This document shows positions 53,796 through 62,763 of a DNA stretch of 64,000 bases, one piece after another (positions within the stretch are counted from its first letter, which is position 1; every line of letters begins with the position of its first letter). Origin of the DNA: Niveispirillum sp048066115. GTDB taxonomy: Bacteria > Pseudomonadota > Alphaproteobacteria > Azospirillales > Azospirillaceae. The translations under genes were made by a program, and so were the position numbers. Location of the stretch: the NCBI RefSeq assembly GCF_048066115.1, contig NZ_JBLTYX010000021.1:1-64000 (forward strand). Direction: 5' to 3'. The notes under the pieces are model-generated. The model was not told the DNA's origin. It ran no database searches and was given only the letters and a program-made list of their open reading frames with translations.

Positions 53796-54524
53796 ATGCG
53801 GTTCAAGGACAAGATCGCGGTGATCACCGGGGCCGGCAGCGGCATCGGCCTGGCCATCGCCCAGGCTCTGGCCGCCGAAGGGGCCAAGGTGGCGGGGCTG
53901 GACCTGCGGCCCGGTCCGGCGGGGTTGGGATTGACCTGCGACGTGGGGGACGACGGGGCGGTCATGGCGGCGGGCGACAGGGTGCTGGAAAGCCTGGGCG
54001 TGCCCGACATCCTGGTCCATTGCGCGGCCACCACCTTCAAGGGGCCGGTGCTGGACACGCCCATGGGTGATGTCCAGCGCATCATGAATATCAATGTCCA
54101 TGGTGCCTTGCGGCTGGCCGGCCGGTTCCTGCCCGCCATGCGGCAGCGGCGGTCGGGATCGGTGTTGTTCATGTCGTCGGTGAATGCGGAATTCGCCACG
54201 CCGGGACAGGGTATCTATGCCGCTTCCAAGGCGGCCATCGACAATCTGGTCAAGACCCTGGCCGTGGAACTGGCGCCCGACGGCATCCGCATCAACAGCA
54301 TCCGCCCCGCCTCGGTGGCCACGCCGCCCATGGTGGACAGTTTCAACGCCCTGCCGGACGCCGATGCGGCGATCCGCGCCAATGTCGCCCGCCATCCGCT
54401 GGGCCGCTGGGGACGGGCCGACGAGGTGGCGGCGCTGGCCGCCTTCCTGCTGTCGGATGAGGCCGGATGGATCACCGGCGCGCATTACGCCATCGATGGC
54501 GGTGCCGGCGTCACGCGGCGATAA
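53796..54524 (+). CDS. SDR-family sugar dehydrogenase
   Basis: This 242-residue classical short-chain dehydrogenase has the cofactor motif T-G-A-G-S-G-I-G (residues 9-16), an S-S-V motif for the catalytic serine region and Y-A-A-S-K as the catalytic Tyr/Lys. The sequence N-A-G is replaced by H-C-A-A. The ATG at 53796 lies one base after the MFS stop. In the context of a lactonase and aldonate dehydratase, oxidation of an aldose to a lactone is the likely role. The sugar is not identified. Confidence 0.87.
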   Translation: MRFKDKIAVITGAGSGIGLAIAQALAAEGAKVAGLDLRPGPAGLGLTCDVGDDGAVMAAGDRVLESLGVPDILVHCAATTFKGPVLDTPMGDVQRIMNINVHGALRLAGRFLPAMRQRRSGSVLFMSSVNAEFATPGQGIYAASKAAIDNLVKTLAVELAPDGIRINSIRPASVATPPMVDSFNALPDADAAIRANVARHPLGRWGRADEVAALAAFLLSDEAGWITGAHYAIDGGAGVTRR

Positions 54525-54528
54525 GGGG

Positions 54529-55386
54529 GTGAGGCTGCAGGGCGGCGGCTGGTCCCTGGTTCTGGCACCGGAGATGGGTGGATCGGTGCTGGGCCTGTAC
54601 CATGATGGCCAGCCGGTGCTGCGGTCCGCGCCGGCGGTGGCAGAGGTGCGGGAGACGGCGTGCTTTCCACTGCTGCCCTTCGCCAACCGTATCATCGATG
54701 GGCGGTTTTCCTGGCAAGGGCGGGATATCGCCCTATGGCCCAACTTCCCCCCGGAACCGCATGCGGTGCACGGGCTGGGCTGGCAACGGCCCTGGCAGGT
54801 GGCGGAATGGGGGACGGATCATGCCATGCTGGTCCTGGACCATGCGGCCGATCCATTCTGGCCGTTCGACTTCCAGGCCCGCCAGCATTTCCGGATCGGT
54901 CCGGACGGGCTGCGCGTCGAACTGAACCTGCGCAACCGCGCAGGTGGAGTGATGCCCGCGGGTATCGGCCTGCACCCCTATTTCCCGTGCTGTCCATCCA
55001 CGATTCTGCGCTTCCGCGCGGAGGGGGCGTGGCTGAACGGGGATCATGGCCTGCCCGACCGGCGGGTGCCGGGAGGGGCATGGGATTGCCGCGACGGGCG
55101 GCTGGTCGCGGAACATCCGCTCAACCATGATTTCGATGGATGGGATGGGGTGGCCGAGATCATCGGGCCCGATGCGCCGGCCATCCGGGTACAGGCCGGC
55201 GGTGCCTTGCGCTGGCTGCGCATCTTCGCCCCCGCCGGCCACGATATCCTGGCCGTGGAACCGGTCAGCCATGGGGCGAACGCCTTGGCACGGCCGGACC
55301 CGGCGGCATTGGGGTGCGTGGCGCTGGCCCCGGATGCGGTGCTGTCCGGATGGATGCGGATTTTTGTTCGGTATCCTAACTTTTAA
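54529..55386 (+). CDS. Aldose 1-epimerase (mutarotase)
   Basis: This protein of about 285 residues has the galactose mutarotase-like fold, with F-P-L-L-P-F-A-N-R-I (conserved Asn-Arg), H-G-L-G-W (His), and G-I-G-L-H-P-Y-F (catalytic His). The GTG at 54529, just after the SDR stop, aligns with the family N-terminus (L-A-P-E-M-G-G-S-V). The open frame runs further back within the SDR gene, which is not meaningful. It interconverts anomers to feed the dehydrogenase. Confidence 0.83.
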   Translation: MRLQGGGWSLVLAPEMGGSVLGLYHDGQPVLRSAPAVAEVRETACFPLLPFANRIIDGRFSWQGRDIALWPNFPPEPHAVHGLGWQRPWQVAEWGTDHAMLVLDHAADPFWPFDFQARQHFRIGPDGLRVELNLRNRAGGVMPAGIGLHPYFPCCPSTILRFRAEGAWLNGDHGLPDRRVPGGAWDCRDGRLVAEHPLNHDFDGWDGVAEIIGPDAPAIRVQAGGALRWLRIFAPAGHDILAVEPVSHGANALARPDPAALGCVALAPDAVLSGWMRIFVRYPNF

Positions 55387-55500
55387 GGCGCCCCCAGCCG
55401 CACGCCCCCCATTCCCCCGGCGGCGTTGATCAACTAACCTGCCGTCGGCCGGGTCCGACGCGGACGTTGCCGACTTCCTGGACCGCAACATGGGTGCGTG

Positions 55501-56853
55501 ATGGCCAAGGACCTGCTGGGCAATTCCGTGACGGTACCGGAAGGGGCATTGTCTGCCATCAATGATTTCGTGGGCGGCATGATCGCGTACGAGGCGCGGG
55601 CGCTGAACATCCTGGAGGCCGCCGAGGCGCCCGATGCACCGGCCCTGGTGCATGTCTATGCCGGGTTCCTGAACCTGCTGGCCGAGGCGACGGGGGCGGC
55701 GGAGGCCGCCCGCCCACATCTGGCGGCCGCACGGCTGCGGCTGGCCTGTGCCAACGAAAGGGAGGTGCGGCTGGCCAATGCGCTGTCCGCCTGGATCGAT
55801 GATGATATCGAGGCGACGGTCGCCATCCTGTCCGCCATCCTGGCCGATCATCCACGCGACCTGACCACGCTGAAGCTGCTGCATTACCACCAGTTCAACC
55901 ATGGTGACTTCCCCGCCATGCTGCGCGCGGCACAAATCGTGGAGGCAACGGACCCGCACCTGCCCTATCTTGGCGGCTGCCTGGCGTTCGCCTATGAACA
56001 GTTGCATCTGCTGGACGCGGCGGCGGCGGCGGCGCGTGCCGGTCTGGCTCTCGTGCCCACCGATCCCTGGGCCCAGCATGCGCTGGCCCATGTCTGGCTG
56101 ACGCAAGGCCGGATCGGCGAAGGTCTGGCGGCGCTGACCGCATGGTCGCCGGGCTGGCAGGGGCTGAACAGTTTCATGGTCACCCATCTCTGGTGGCACC
56201 TGGCTTTGTTGCACCTGGGCCGGGGCGATGCGGACCGGGTGCTGGAGGTCTACGACACCCAGGTCTGGGCCCACGCCAGGGATTATTCCCAGGATCAGGT
56301 GGGGGCGGTGTCACTGCTGGCCCGGCTGGAGCTGGCCGGGTACGGGGTGGGGGATCGCTGGGCCGGGCTTGCCGCCTATCTGGCGGCGCGGGCCGGGGAC
56401 GTGGTGCAACCCTTCCTGTCGGTCCAGTACGCCTATGGATTGGCAAGGGCCGGGCGGGCGGAGGCCGACGGCCTGCTGGCCGCCATCGCCCGCGCGGCGG
56501 AAAACGGTCCGCCCCATAGCCGGGCCACCTGGCACGACGCGGCCCTGCCGCTGGCACGGGGGCTGGTCGCCCTGGCGCGCGGCGATGCGGAGGCGGCCCT
56601 GCCGTTATTGTCCGACGCCGTGCCGCGGCTGGCCCGGTTGGGCGGCAGCCACGCGCAGCGCGACCTGTTCGCGCAATTCCTTCTGGATGCGCAGATCAAG
56701 GCCGGTGCCTGGATCGAGGCGCAGCAGGCCCTGGAACTGCGCCGCGCCACCGATCCCGGCAATGTGCCGCTGAACCGGGCGCTGGCCGCGCTTTATCGCC
56801 GCCTGGACCTGCCGCAACTGGCTGAACAGGCCGAAATGCGGGCGGTGGCATGA
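55501..56853 (+). CDS. TPR-rich protein (TTC38-like)
   Basis: This 450-residue all-helical protein has repeated A/L-rich helical pairs that fit tetratricopeptide repeats. Its length and organisation resemble the TTC38-like family. There is no signal peptide and no catalytic motif I can name. Its stop overlaps the start of the transporter fusion by four bases (ATGA, 56850-56853), so it is translated with a peptide ABC system. It could be a scaffold or regulator; the function is unknown. The ribosome binding site is weak. A GTG three bases upstream (55498) is an alternative start. Confidence 0.7.
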   Translation: MAKDLLGNSVTVPEGALSAINDFVGGMIAYEARALNILEAAEAPDAPALVHVYAGFLNLLAEATGAAEAARPHLAAARLRLACANEREVRLANALSAWIDDDIEATVAILSAILADHPRDLTTLKLLHYHQFNHGDFPAMLRAAQIVEATDPHLPYLGGCLAFAYEQLHLLDAAAAAARAGLALVPTDPWAQHALAHVWLTQGRIGEGLAALTAWSPGWQGLNSFMVTHLWWHLALLHLGRGDADRVLEVYDTQVWAHARDYSQDQVGAVSLLARLELAGYGVGDRWAGLAAYLAARAGDVVQPFLSVQYAYGLARAGRAEADGLLAAIARAAENGPPHSRATWHDAALPLARGLVALARGDAEAALPLLSDAVPRLARLGGSHAQRDLFAQFLLDAQIKAGAWIEAQQALELRRATDPGNVPLNRALAALYRRLDLPQLAEQAEMRAVA

Positions 56854-59396
56854 GGCTGCTGAACTGTCTTCTGGCCGTGCTGGTCCTGCTGCTGGTCCCG
56901 GCCGCTGCCGCTGCCCCGCGCGACACGCTGCGCATCGGCCTGCAGCTGGAACCACCCAATCTGGACCCGACAAGCGGGGCCGCCAATGCCACGGACGAGG
57001 TGGTCTATGCCACCCTTTTCGAGGGGCTGGTGCGCTTGGGCCCCGACGGGTCGGTCCAGCCCCTGCTGGCCAGCGGCTGGACCCTGTCGGCGGATGGCTG
57101 CACCTATGTCTTCGACCTGCGTCCCGGCATCCGCTTCCATGATGGCGCCCCGCTGACGGCCGATGATGTGGTGTTCAGCCTGTCGCGTGCCATCGGGCCG
57201 AACTCCAGCAATGCCCAGGTCCAGGCTTTGCGCGGTGCCATCCGGTCCGTCACGGCGACGGGGCCTTTGCAGGTGCGTTTGGAACTGGCGGAACGGGATT
57301 CCGGCTTCCTGACGCTGATGGGCCTGGCAGACGCGGTCATCGTGTCGCGCGGTGCTGCCGACGCTCTGGCAACCCAACCGGTTGGGACCGGGCCGTTCCG
57401 TTTTGCCGATTGGCGGCGGGGTGATGCGGTGGTGCTGGACCGGTTCGATGGTTATTGGGGAAGGCCGGCCCGGCTGTCGCGGCTGGTCTTCCGCTTCATC
57501 GCCGATCCCAACGCCGCCTATGCCGCCATGAAGGCCGGCGACCTGGACCTGTTCCCGGATTTCCCGGCGCCGGAGGTGTTGGACCGGCTGGCCGCCGATC
57601 CCCGTCTGAAACTGGCCATCACCCCGTCGGAAGGGGAGGTGATCCTGGCCATGAACCAGCGCACCGGCCCCCTGGCCGATATCCGTGTGCGCCGGGCCAT
57701 CGCTCATGCCCTGGACCGGCAGGCGATCATCGACGGATCGGTCCATGGCCATGGCACGCCCATCGGCAGCCATTTCCCACCGCAGAATCCGGATTACAAG
57801 GACCTGACGGGCCTTTACCCGTACGACATCACCGCCGCCCGCCGCCTGCTGGCCGAGGCCGGATATGCCAAGGGTCTGGATCTGACCTTGAAGCTGCCGC
57901 CCCCCAGCTATGCAAGGCGGGGTGGGGAGATCGTGGCGGCACAGCTGGCCGCCGTGGGCATCCGCGTGCGCATCCGGAACATCGAATGGGCCGCCTGGCT
58001 GGACGAGGTCTATAAGCGCCACGATTTCGACCTGACCATCGTCAGCCATATCGAGCCGTTCGATTACGCCATCTATGGCCGCACCGGCTATTATTTCGGC
58101 TATGAAAGCCCGGCCTACCGCGCGCTGCTGTCCGATCTGAAGGCGGCCCCCGATGCCGGCACCCGCCATCGCATCCTGGGCGACCTTCAGCAACAGCTGG
58201 CCGGGGATGCCGTCAACGGCTTCCTTTACCAGTATCCGCATCTGGGTGTGCAGGACCGGGATCTGGCCGACCTGTGGAACAACAGTCCCAACCAGATGCT
58301 GAACTATGCCACCGCGCATTTCGGGGCGGGTGGCGGTGAGGGTGGTGGGGGACGGGCAAAGGATGGCGGCGATGCCGGCTGGACGCGCTGGCTGCCGACG
58401 GCCGCCTTGGTCGTGCTGCTGGGGGGCGCCACGGCCTGGTTCGGCGCACCCTACATGCTGGCGCGGCTGTCGGTGCTGGCGGGCACGCTGCTGGCGGCCA
58501 GTCTAGTGATCTTCATCCTGGTGCAGGTGGTGCCGGGCGACCCCGCCGCCTTCATGATGGGCCTGAACGCCAGCCCGGAAGCCATCGGAAACCTGCATCG
58601 GGAGCTGGGTTTGGACGGCCCTGTCCTGGTCCGCTATCTGGATTGGGTGGGCGGGCTGCTGCACGGTGATTTCGGCATTTCCTATACCTATCGCGTGCCC
58701 GTGGCCGACCTGATCGGGGAGCGGCTGTCGCTATCGCTGCCGCTGACCCTGCTGGCCACGCTGCTGTCCGTCGCCATCGGCCTGCCGGCCGGGTATCTGG
58801 CGGCGGTGCGGCAGGGGGGATGGCTGGATGCGGTGCTGTCCTGGACCATGCGGGTGGGCATCGCCGTGCCGGGTTTCTGGCTGGCCATCCTGCTGGTACT
58901 GGTCTTCGCCCTGGGCCTGGGCTGGTTCGCGGGCGGCGGTTTTCCGGGATGGGATGCCGGGATCGGTGCCGGCCTGTCGGCGCTGGTGCTGCCCGTGCTG
59001 GCACTGGCCTTGCCGCAATCGGCCATCCTGGCCCGCGTGGCGCGCGGCAGCCTGATCGACGTGCTGCATAAGGATTTCATCCGCACGGCGCGGGCCAAGG
59101 GGCTGGGCCGTGCACAGGCCATCCGCCGCCATGCCCTGCCCAACGCGCTGGGACCGGTGCTGACGGTGCTGGGGCTGCAGGTGCCGTTCCTGCTGGCGGG
59201 GGCGGCCATCGTGGAGAATGTGTTCTACCTGCCGGGTCTGGGGCGGCTGGTGTTGCAGGCCATCGCCCAGCGCGATTTGATCGTCGTGCAGTCGGTCGTG
59301 GTGCTGCTGGTCGGCTGCACGGTCTTCGCCTCCCTTCTGGTCGACATGGCCTATGCGCTGGTCGATCCGCGCCTGCGCGACGGAGGGGCGGCATGA
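56850..59396 (+). CDS. Fused solute-binding protein and permease of a peptide ABC importer
   Basis: This 848-residue protein joins two parts that are normally separate. Residues 1-23 are a signal sequence, about 24-490 an SBP_bac_5 peptide-binding protein (L-E-P-P-N-L-D-P, D-G-A-P-L-T-A-D-D-V-V-F-S), and about 534-848 a DppB-type permease (V-V-P-G-D-P-A-A-F, coupling loop R-T-A-R-A-K-G-L). Between them lies a Gly-rich linker (about 490-510) and one extra hydrophobic helix (about 512-532). That helix allows the binding domain to be periplasmic while the permease keeps its cytoplasmic N-terminus. The next permease overlaps its stop by ATGA. No frameshift is present; the fusion is continuous. 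Confidence 0.87.
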   Translation: MRLLNCLLAVLVLLLVPAAAAAPRDTLRIGLQLEPPNLDPTSGAANATDEVVYATLFEGLVRLGPDGSVQPLLASGWTLSADGCTYVFDLRPGIRFHDGAPLTADDVVFSLSRAIGPNSSNAQVQALRGAIRSVTATGPLQVRLELAERDSGFLTLMGLADAVIVSRGAADALATQPVGTGPFRFADWRRGDAVVLDRFDGYWGRPARLSRLVFRFIADPNAAYAAMKAGDLDLFPDFPAPEVLDRLAADPRLKLAITPSEGEVILAMNQRTGPLADIRVRRAIAHALDRQAIIDGSVHGHGTPIGSHFPPQNPDYKDLTGLYPYDITAARRLLAEAGYAKGLDLTLKLPPPSYARRGGEIVAAQLAAVGIRVRIRNIEWAAWLDEVYKRHDFDLTIVSHIEPFDYAIYGRTGYYFGYESPAYRALLSDLKAAPDAGTRHRILGDLQQQLAGDAVNGFLYQYPHLGVQDRDLADLWNNSPNQMLNYATAHFGAGGGEGGGGRAKDGGDAGWTRWLPTAALVVLLGGATAWFGAPYMLARLSVLAGTLLAASLVIFILVQVVPGDPAAFMMGLNASPEAIGNLHRELGLDGPVLVRYLDWVGGLLHGDFGISYTYRVPVADLIGERLSLSLPLTLLATLLSVAIGLPAGYLAAVRQGGWLDAVLSWTMRVGIAVPGFWLAILLVLVFALGLGWFAGGGFPGWDAGIGAGLSALVLPVLALALPQSAILARVARGSLIDVLHKDFIRTARAKGLGRAQAIRRHALPNALGPVLTVLGLQVPFLLAGAAIVENVFYLPGLGRLVLQAIAQRDLIVVQSVVVLLVGCTVFASLLVDMAYALVDPRLRDGGAA

Positions 59397-60205
59397 TCCG
59401 GGGCAATGGCACCTTGGTGGCCGGATTGCTGCTGACCGGGCTGTTCGTGGCGGCGGGTTTGTTGTCGCTGGTCTGGACGCCCTATGACGTGACCATGGTC
59501 GATGTGGCCAACCGGTTGCTGGCGCCATCGGGGGCGCATCCGTTCGGCACCGATCATCTGGGCCGGGACCTTCTGTCGATGATCCTGGCCGGTGCGACGA
59601 CGTCGCTTTCCGTCTCCCTGCTGGGCGTGGGCGGTGCCTTGCTGATCGGCGTGCCGCTGGGCCTGCTGGCGGCGGCGCGGGGCGGCTGGGTGGATGAGGT
59701 TCTGATGCGCACGGGCGATCTGGTCTTCGCCTTTCCCTGGCTGATGATGGCCATCCTGCTGGCGGCGACATTGGGACCGGGGGCATCGAACGCCGTACTG
59801 GCCATCGCCATCCTGAACATCCCCGTCTTCGCCCGCCTGACACGGGGGGAGGCACGGCGGCTATGGGCCCTGGATTTCGTGGCCGCCGCGCGGCTGGCCG
59901 GCAAGGGACGGGCGCGCATTTCCGCCGAACATATCCTGCCCAACCTATCCGGACCTTTATCGGTGCAGGCCACCACCCAGTTCTCCCTGGCCCTGTTGGC
60001 TGAGGCCGGCCTGTCCTATGTCGGCCTGGGTGTACAGCCGCCAGCGCCGAGTTGGGGCCGCATGCTGGCCGATGCGCAGACCCTGATCGGTACGACCCCC
60101 TGGCTGGCCATCGCACCGGGGGCCGCCATCCTGCTGGCGGTGTTCGGCCTGACCTTGACCGGTGACGGGCTGGGCCGGCATTTCCGGCGGGGAGAGGCGG
60201 CATGA
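59393..60205 (+). CDS. DppC-type peptide ABC transporter permease
   Basis: This 270-residue inner-membrane permease has H-P-F-G-T-D-H-L-G-R-D (the DppC/OppC hallmark), five or six helices, and the coupling loop A-A-R-L-A-G-K-G-R. Its ATG overlaps the fusion protein stop (59393-59396), and its own stop overlaps the ATPase ATG (60202-60205). It pairs with the permease half of the fusion. The ligand is probably a peptide or amide, judging from the peptidase and amidase downstream. Confidence 0.88.
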   Translation: MIRGNGTLVAGLLLTGLFVAAGLLSLVWTPYDVTMVDVANRLLAPSGAHPFGTDHLGRDLLSMILAGATTSLSVSLLGVGGALLIGVPLGLLAAARGGWVDEVLMRTGDLVFAFPWLMMAILLAATLGPGASNAVLAIAILNIPVFARLTRGEARRLWALDFVAAARLAGKGRARISAEHILPNLSGPLSVQATTQFSLALLAEAGLSYVGLGVQPPAPSWGRMLADAQTLIGTTPWLAIAPGAAILLAVFGLTLTGDGLGRHFRRGEAA

Positions 60206-61776
60206 GCATCCTGTCCTTTCAGGAATTCGGTGTCCGTTACGGCGACCGAACGGCCCTGTCCGGCCTGACGTTGGATGTTCGTGCCGGCGAGATCGTCGGC
60301 CTGATCGGGGAATCCGGATCGGGTAAATCCACCGCCGCCCTGGCCGCCATGGGCCTGCTGCCCGACAATGCCGGCCTGTCCGGACAGGTTCTGCTGGATG
60401 GGCGGGGCTGGGCCGGTCTGACAGCGCGGGAGGGGGATGCCTTGCGCGGCCGTGTGGCGGGCATGATCTTCCAGGAACCTCTGTCGGCACTGAACCCGAT
60501 CATGTCCATCGGCGCGCAGGTGGCCGAAGCCGTGCGTGGGTCGGCGGCGTGGAAGACAGCGGAGGGGCTATTGGCCCGTGTCGGGTTGGACCCGGCCGAG
60601 ATTTCCCCACACCGCTTCCCGCATCAGCTTTCGGGCGGGCAGCGGCAGCGGGTGGGGATCGCCATCGCCATTGCCGGCGAGCCCAGGCTGCTGATCGCCG
60701 ATGAGCCCACCACGGCGCTGGATGTGACCAGCCAGGCGCAGATCATGGACCTGATCGTGCGGTTGGTGCGGGAGGAAGGGATGGGTTTGCTGCTGGTCAG
60801 CCACGATCTGGGGCTGGTGGGTCAGGTGGCCAACCGTATCGCCGTGCTGAAAGATGGAATGCTTGTCGAACAGGGCGAGGCCCAGGCGCTGCTGACCCGG
60901 CCGCAGGCACCTTATATGCAAAGCCTGCTGGCCCGCGCCCGCCACCGGCCGCTGCGCGATCATGCGGTCGATACCGTGGCCCCGCCCGTCCTGTCGGTGA
61001 CGGGACTGTCGCGCACCTATCCCGGCCAGCGCCGGGGGTTGTGGCGCCGGGGGGAGCCGGTGCGGGCCGTCGCCGATGTCAGCTTCACCATCGCGCCCGG
61101 CGAAACGCTGGGTGTGGTGGGGGAAAGCGGGTCGGGCAAATCCACCCTGCTGCGCTGCGTCCTGGGCCTGGACCGGCCGCAGGCGGGTGTTGTGTTGCTG
61201 AACGGCCGGTCGGTTCAGGATAGCCGTGGCGATGAACTGCGTGCGCTACGCCGGCAGGTGCAGGCGGTGTTCCAGGACCCGGCCGGCAGCTTCAATCCGC
61301 GCCAGACCGTGGCGAGGATTGTGGCAGAACCCTTGTATCTGCTGGATGAGCCCTTGATGGCGGCGGAGCGGCGGCGGCGGGTGGAGCGGGTCCTGTCGTT
61401 GGTCGGCCTGTCGGTGGAGGATGCCGACCGCTATCCGCACCAGTTCTCCGGCGGACAGCGTCAGCGCATCGCCTTGGCCCGCGCCCTGATCGTGGAACCC
61501 AGACTGGTGGTGCTGGACGAGGCGGTGTCGGCGCTGGACGTGTCGATCCGGGCCGACATACTGGATTTGCTGGCATGGCTGTCGGCGGAACTGGGGCTGG
61601 CCTATCTGTTCGTGTCGCACGATCTGTCGGTCATGCGGGCGGTGACCGACCGGGTGCTGGTGATCCGCCAGGGCCGCATCGTGGAACAGGGGCCGACGGC
61701 GCGGGTGCTGTCGGCACCCGACCATCCCTATACAGCGCAATTGCTGGCGGCGACGCCGTCATTGCCCGACGCGTGA
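60202..61776 (+). CDS. Dual-domain ABC ATPase of the peptide importer
   Basis: This 524-residue ATPase has two modules, each with Walker A G-E-S-G-S-G-K-S-T. The signatures are L-S-G-G-Q-R-Q-R and F-S-G-G-Q-R-Q-R. Walker B reads A-D-E-P-T-T-A-L-D in the first and L-D-E-A-V-S-A-L-D in the second, both with Glu. It corresponds to a DppD-DppF fusion. Its last 49 bases overlap the 3' end of the convergent P1 peptidase gene. Confidence 0.9.
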   Translation: MSILSFQEFGVRYGDRTALSGLTLDVRAGEIVGLIGESGSGKSTAALAAMGLLPDNAGLSGQVLLDGRGWAGLTAREGDALRGRVAGMIFQEPLSALNPIMSIGAQVAEAVRGSAAWKTAEGLLARVGLDPAEISPHRFPHQLSGGQRQRVGIAIAIAGEPRLLIADEPTTALDVTSQAQIMDLIVRLVREEGMGLLLVSHDLGLVGQVANRIAVLKDGMLVEQGEAQALLTRPQAPYMQSLLARARHRPLRDHAVDTVAPPVLSVTGLSRTYPGQRRGLWRRGEPVRAVADVSFTIAPGETLGVVGESGSGKSTLLRCVLGLDRPQAGVVLLNGRSVQDSRGDELRALRRQVQAVFQDPAGSFNPRQTVARIVAEPLYLLDEPLMAAERRRRVERVLSLVGLSVEDADRYPHQFSGGQRQRIALARALIVEPRLVVLDEAVSALDVSIRADILDLLAWLSAELGLAYLFVSHDLSVMRAVTDRVLVIRQGRIVEQGPTARVLSAPDHPYTAQLLAATPSLPDA

Positions 61777-62759
61777 TACACCCCGCGGGCGATGGCGCGG
61801 GCCAGCACATCGGCGGCGGCGGCACCGATGCGGGCGGTCTGCCATTGCCGTGTGCGCTCATCGCCCAGTGCCACGGCACCGCTGCCGATGGCGAACACCA
61901 GATCGCCATCGAACGGCGTATGGACCGGCCTTATGGCGCGGGCCAGACCGTCCTGGGCCATGATGGCGATGCGCTTGGCCTCCAGCTTGTCGATGGCGGC
62001 GTTGGTGGCGACCACGGCCAGGGTGGTATTGGCACCGGGCTGCAACCGACCCAGGTCGCGCAGGCGCGTATGGTCGGGCGTGGGATCGCTGACGGGCGGG
62101 GTGTGGGGTGCGGGGCGGTGGCCACCGAACTCCCCATCGATCTCATAGGGCCAGGCCCAGAAGGTCCGGCCGTCAGGCATATAGACTGAGCCCACGGGGT
62201 TGACCGCCACCAGCGCCGCCACGACCAGCCCGTCCCCCAGATCCAGCGACGCCGTGCCGATGCCGCCCTTCACATATCCCGCCATGGCACCACGCCCGGC
62301 CCCGACGGAGCCCAGGGCGAAATCGGTTCCCGCCGCCGCCACGGCCCTGGCACCCAGGTCGCGATAGGGGGAGAGCTCCCCCCAATCCTTGTCGCCTTGA
62401 TTGTTCAGGTCATGCAGCACCGCACCGGGCACGATGGGGATGGCCCGGCCGCCGGGACGCAGGCGCATGCCCACCTGCCGTTCCGACAGATATCCCATCA
62501 CCCCGTCTGCCGCTGCCAGCCCGAAGACCGACCCGCCGGACAGGGCGATGGCATGGATGCCGCCCACGATGTTTTCCGGCGACAGGGTCTCCGTCTCACG
62601 CACGCCGGGGCCGCCGCCGCGTATATCCACGGCGGCCACCCATTGTCCGGCACAGCGGATCACGGTGACGCCGGACCCGATCCTCTCATCCGTGGCGTGG
62701 CCGACCAGCAGCCCGTCAATATCGGTGATGCTGTTGCGGGGGCCGGGACGTAGGCTCAT
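61728..62759 (-). CDS. P1-family aminopeptidase/amidase (DmpA-like)
   Basis: This 343-residue member of the N-terminal-nucleophile-like DmpA/OAT fold family has V-G-H-A-T, R-G-G-G-P-G-V-R-E-T, H-A-I-A-L-S-G-G-S-V-F-G-L and G-A-N-T-T-L-A-V-V-A-T-N; the last marks the usual autoprocessing region. Such enzymes release N-terminal residues from peptides or amides, some with D- or beta-amino acids. The ATG at 62759 is chosen; the frame opens further upstream. It starts five bases past the amidase stop, so the two are an operon. It could process peptides brought in by the adjacent importer. Confidence 0.85.
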   Translation of the reverse strand: MSLRPGPRNSITDIDGLLVGHATDERIGSGVTVIRCAGQWVAAVDIRGGGPGVRETETLSPENIVGGIHAIALSGGSVFGLAAADGVMGYLSERQVGMRLRPGGRAIPIVPGAVLHDLNNQGDKDWGELSPYRDLGARAVAAAGTDFALGSVGAGRGAMAGYVKGGIGTASLDLGDGLVVAALVAVNPVGSVYMPDGRTFWAWPYEIDGEFGGHRPAPHTPPVSDPTPDHTRLRDLGRLQPGANTTLAVVATNAAIDKLEAKRIAIMAQDGLARAIRPVHTPFDGDLVFAIGSGAVALGDERTRQWQTARIGAAAADVLARAIARGVYHASGNDGVAASNCAV

Positions 62760-62763
62760 CGCA

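Noticed and set aside
54184..54528. N-terminal extension of the aldose epimerase
   Set aside because: It lies inside the SDR gene in another frame; the family N-terminus aligns with the GTG at 54529.
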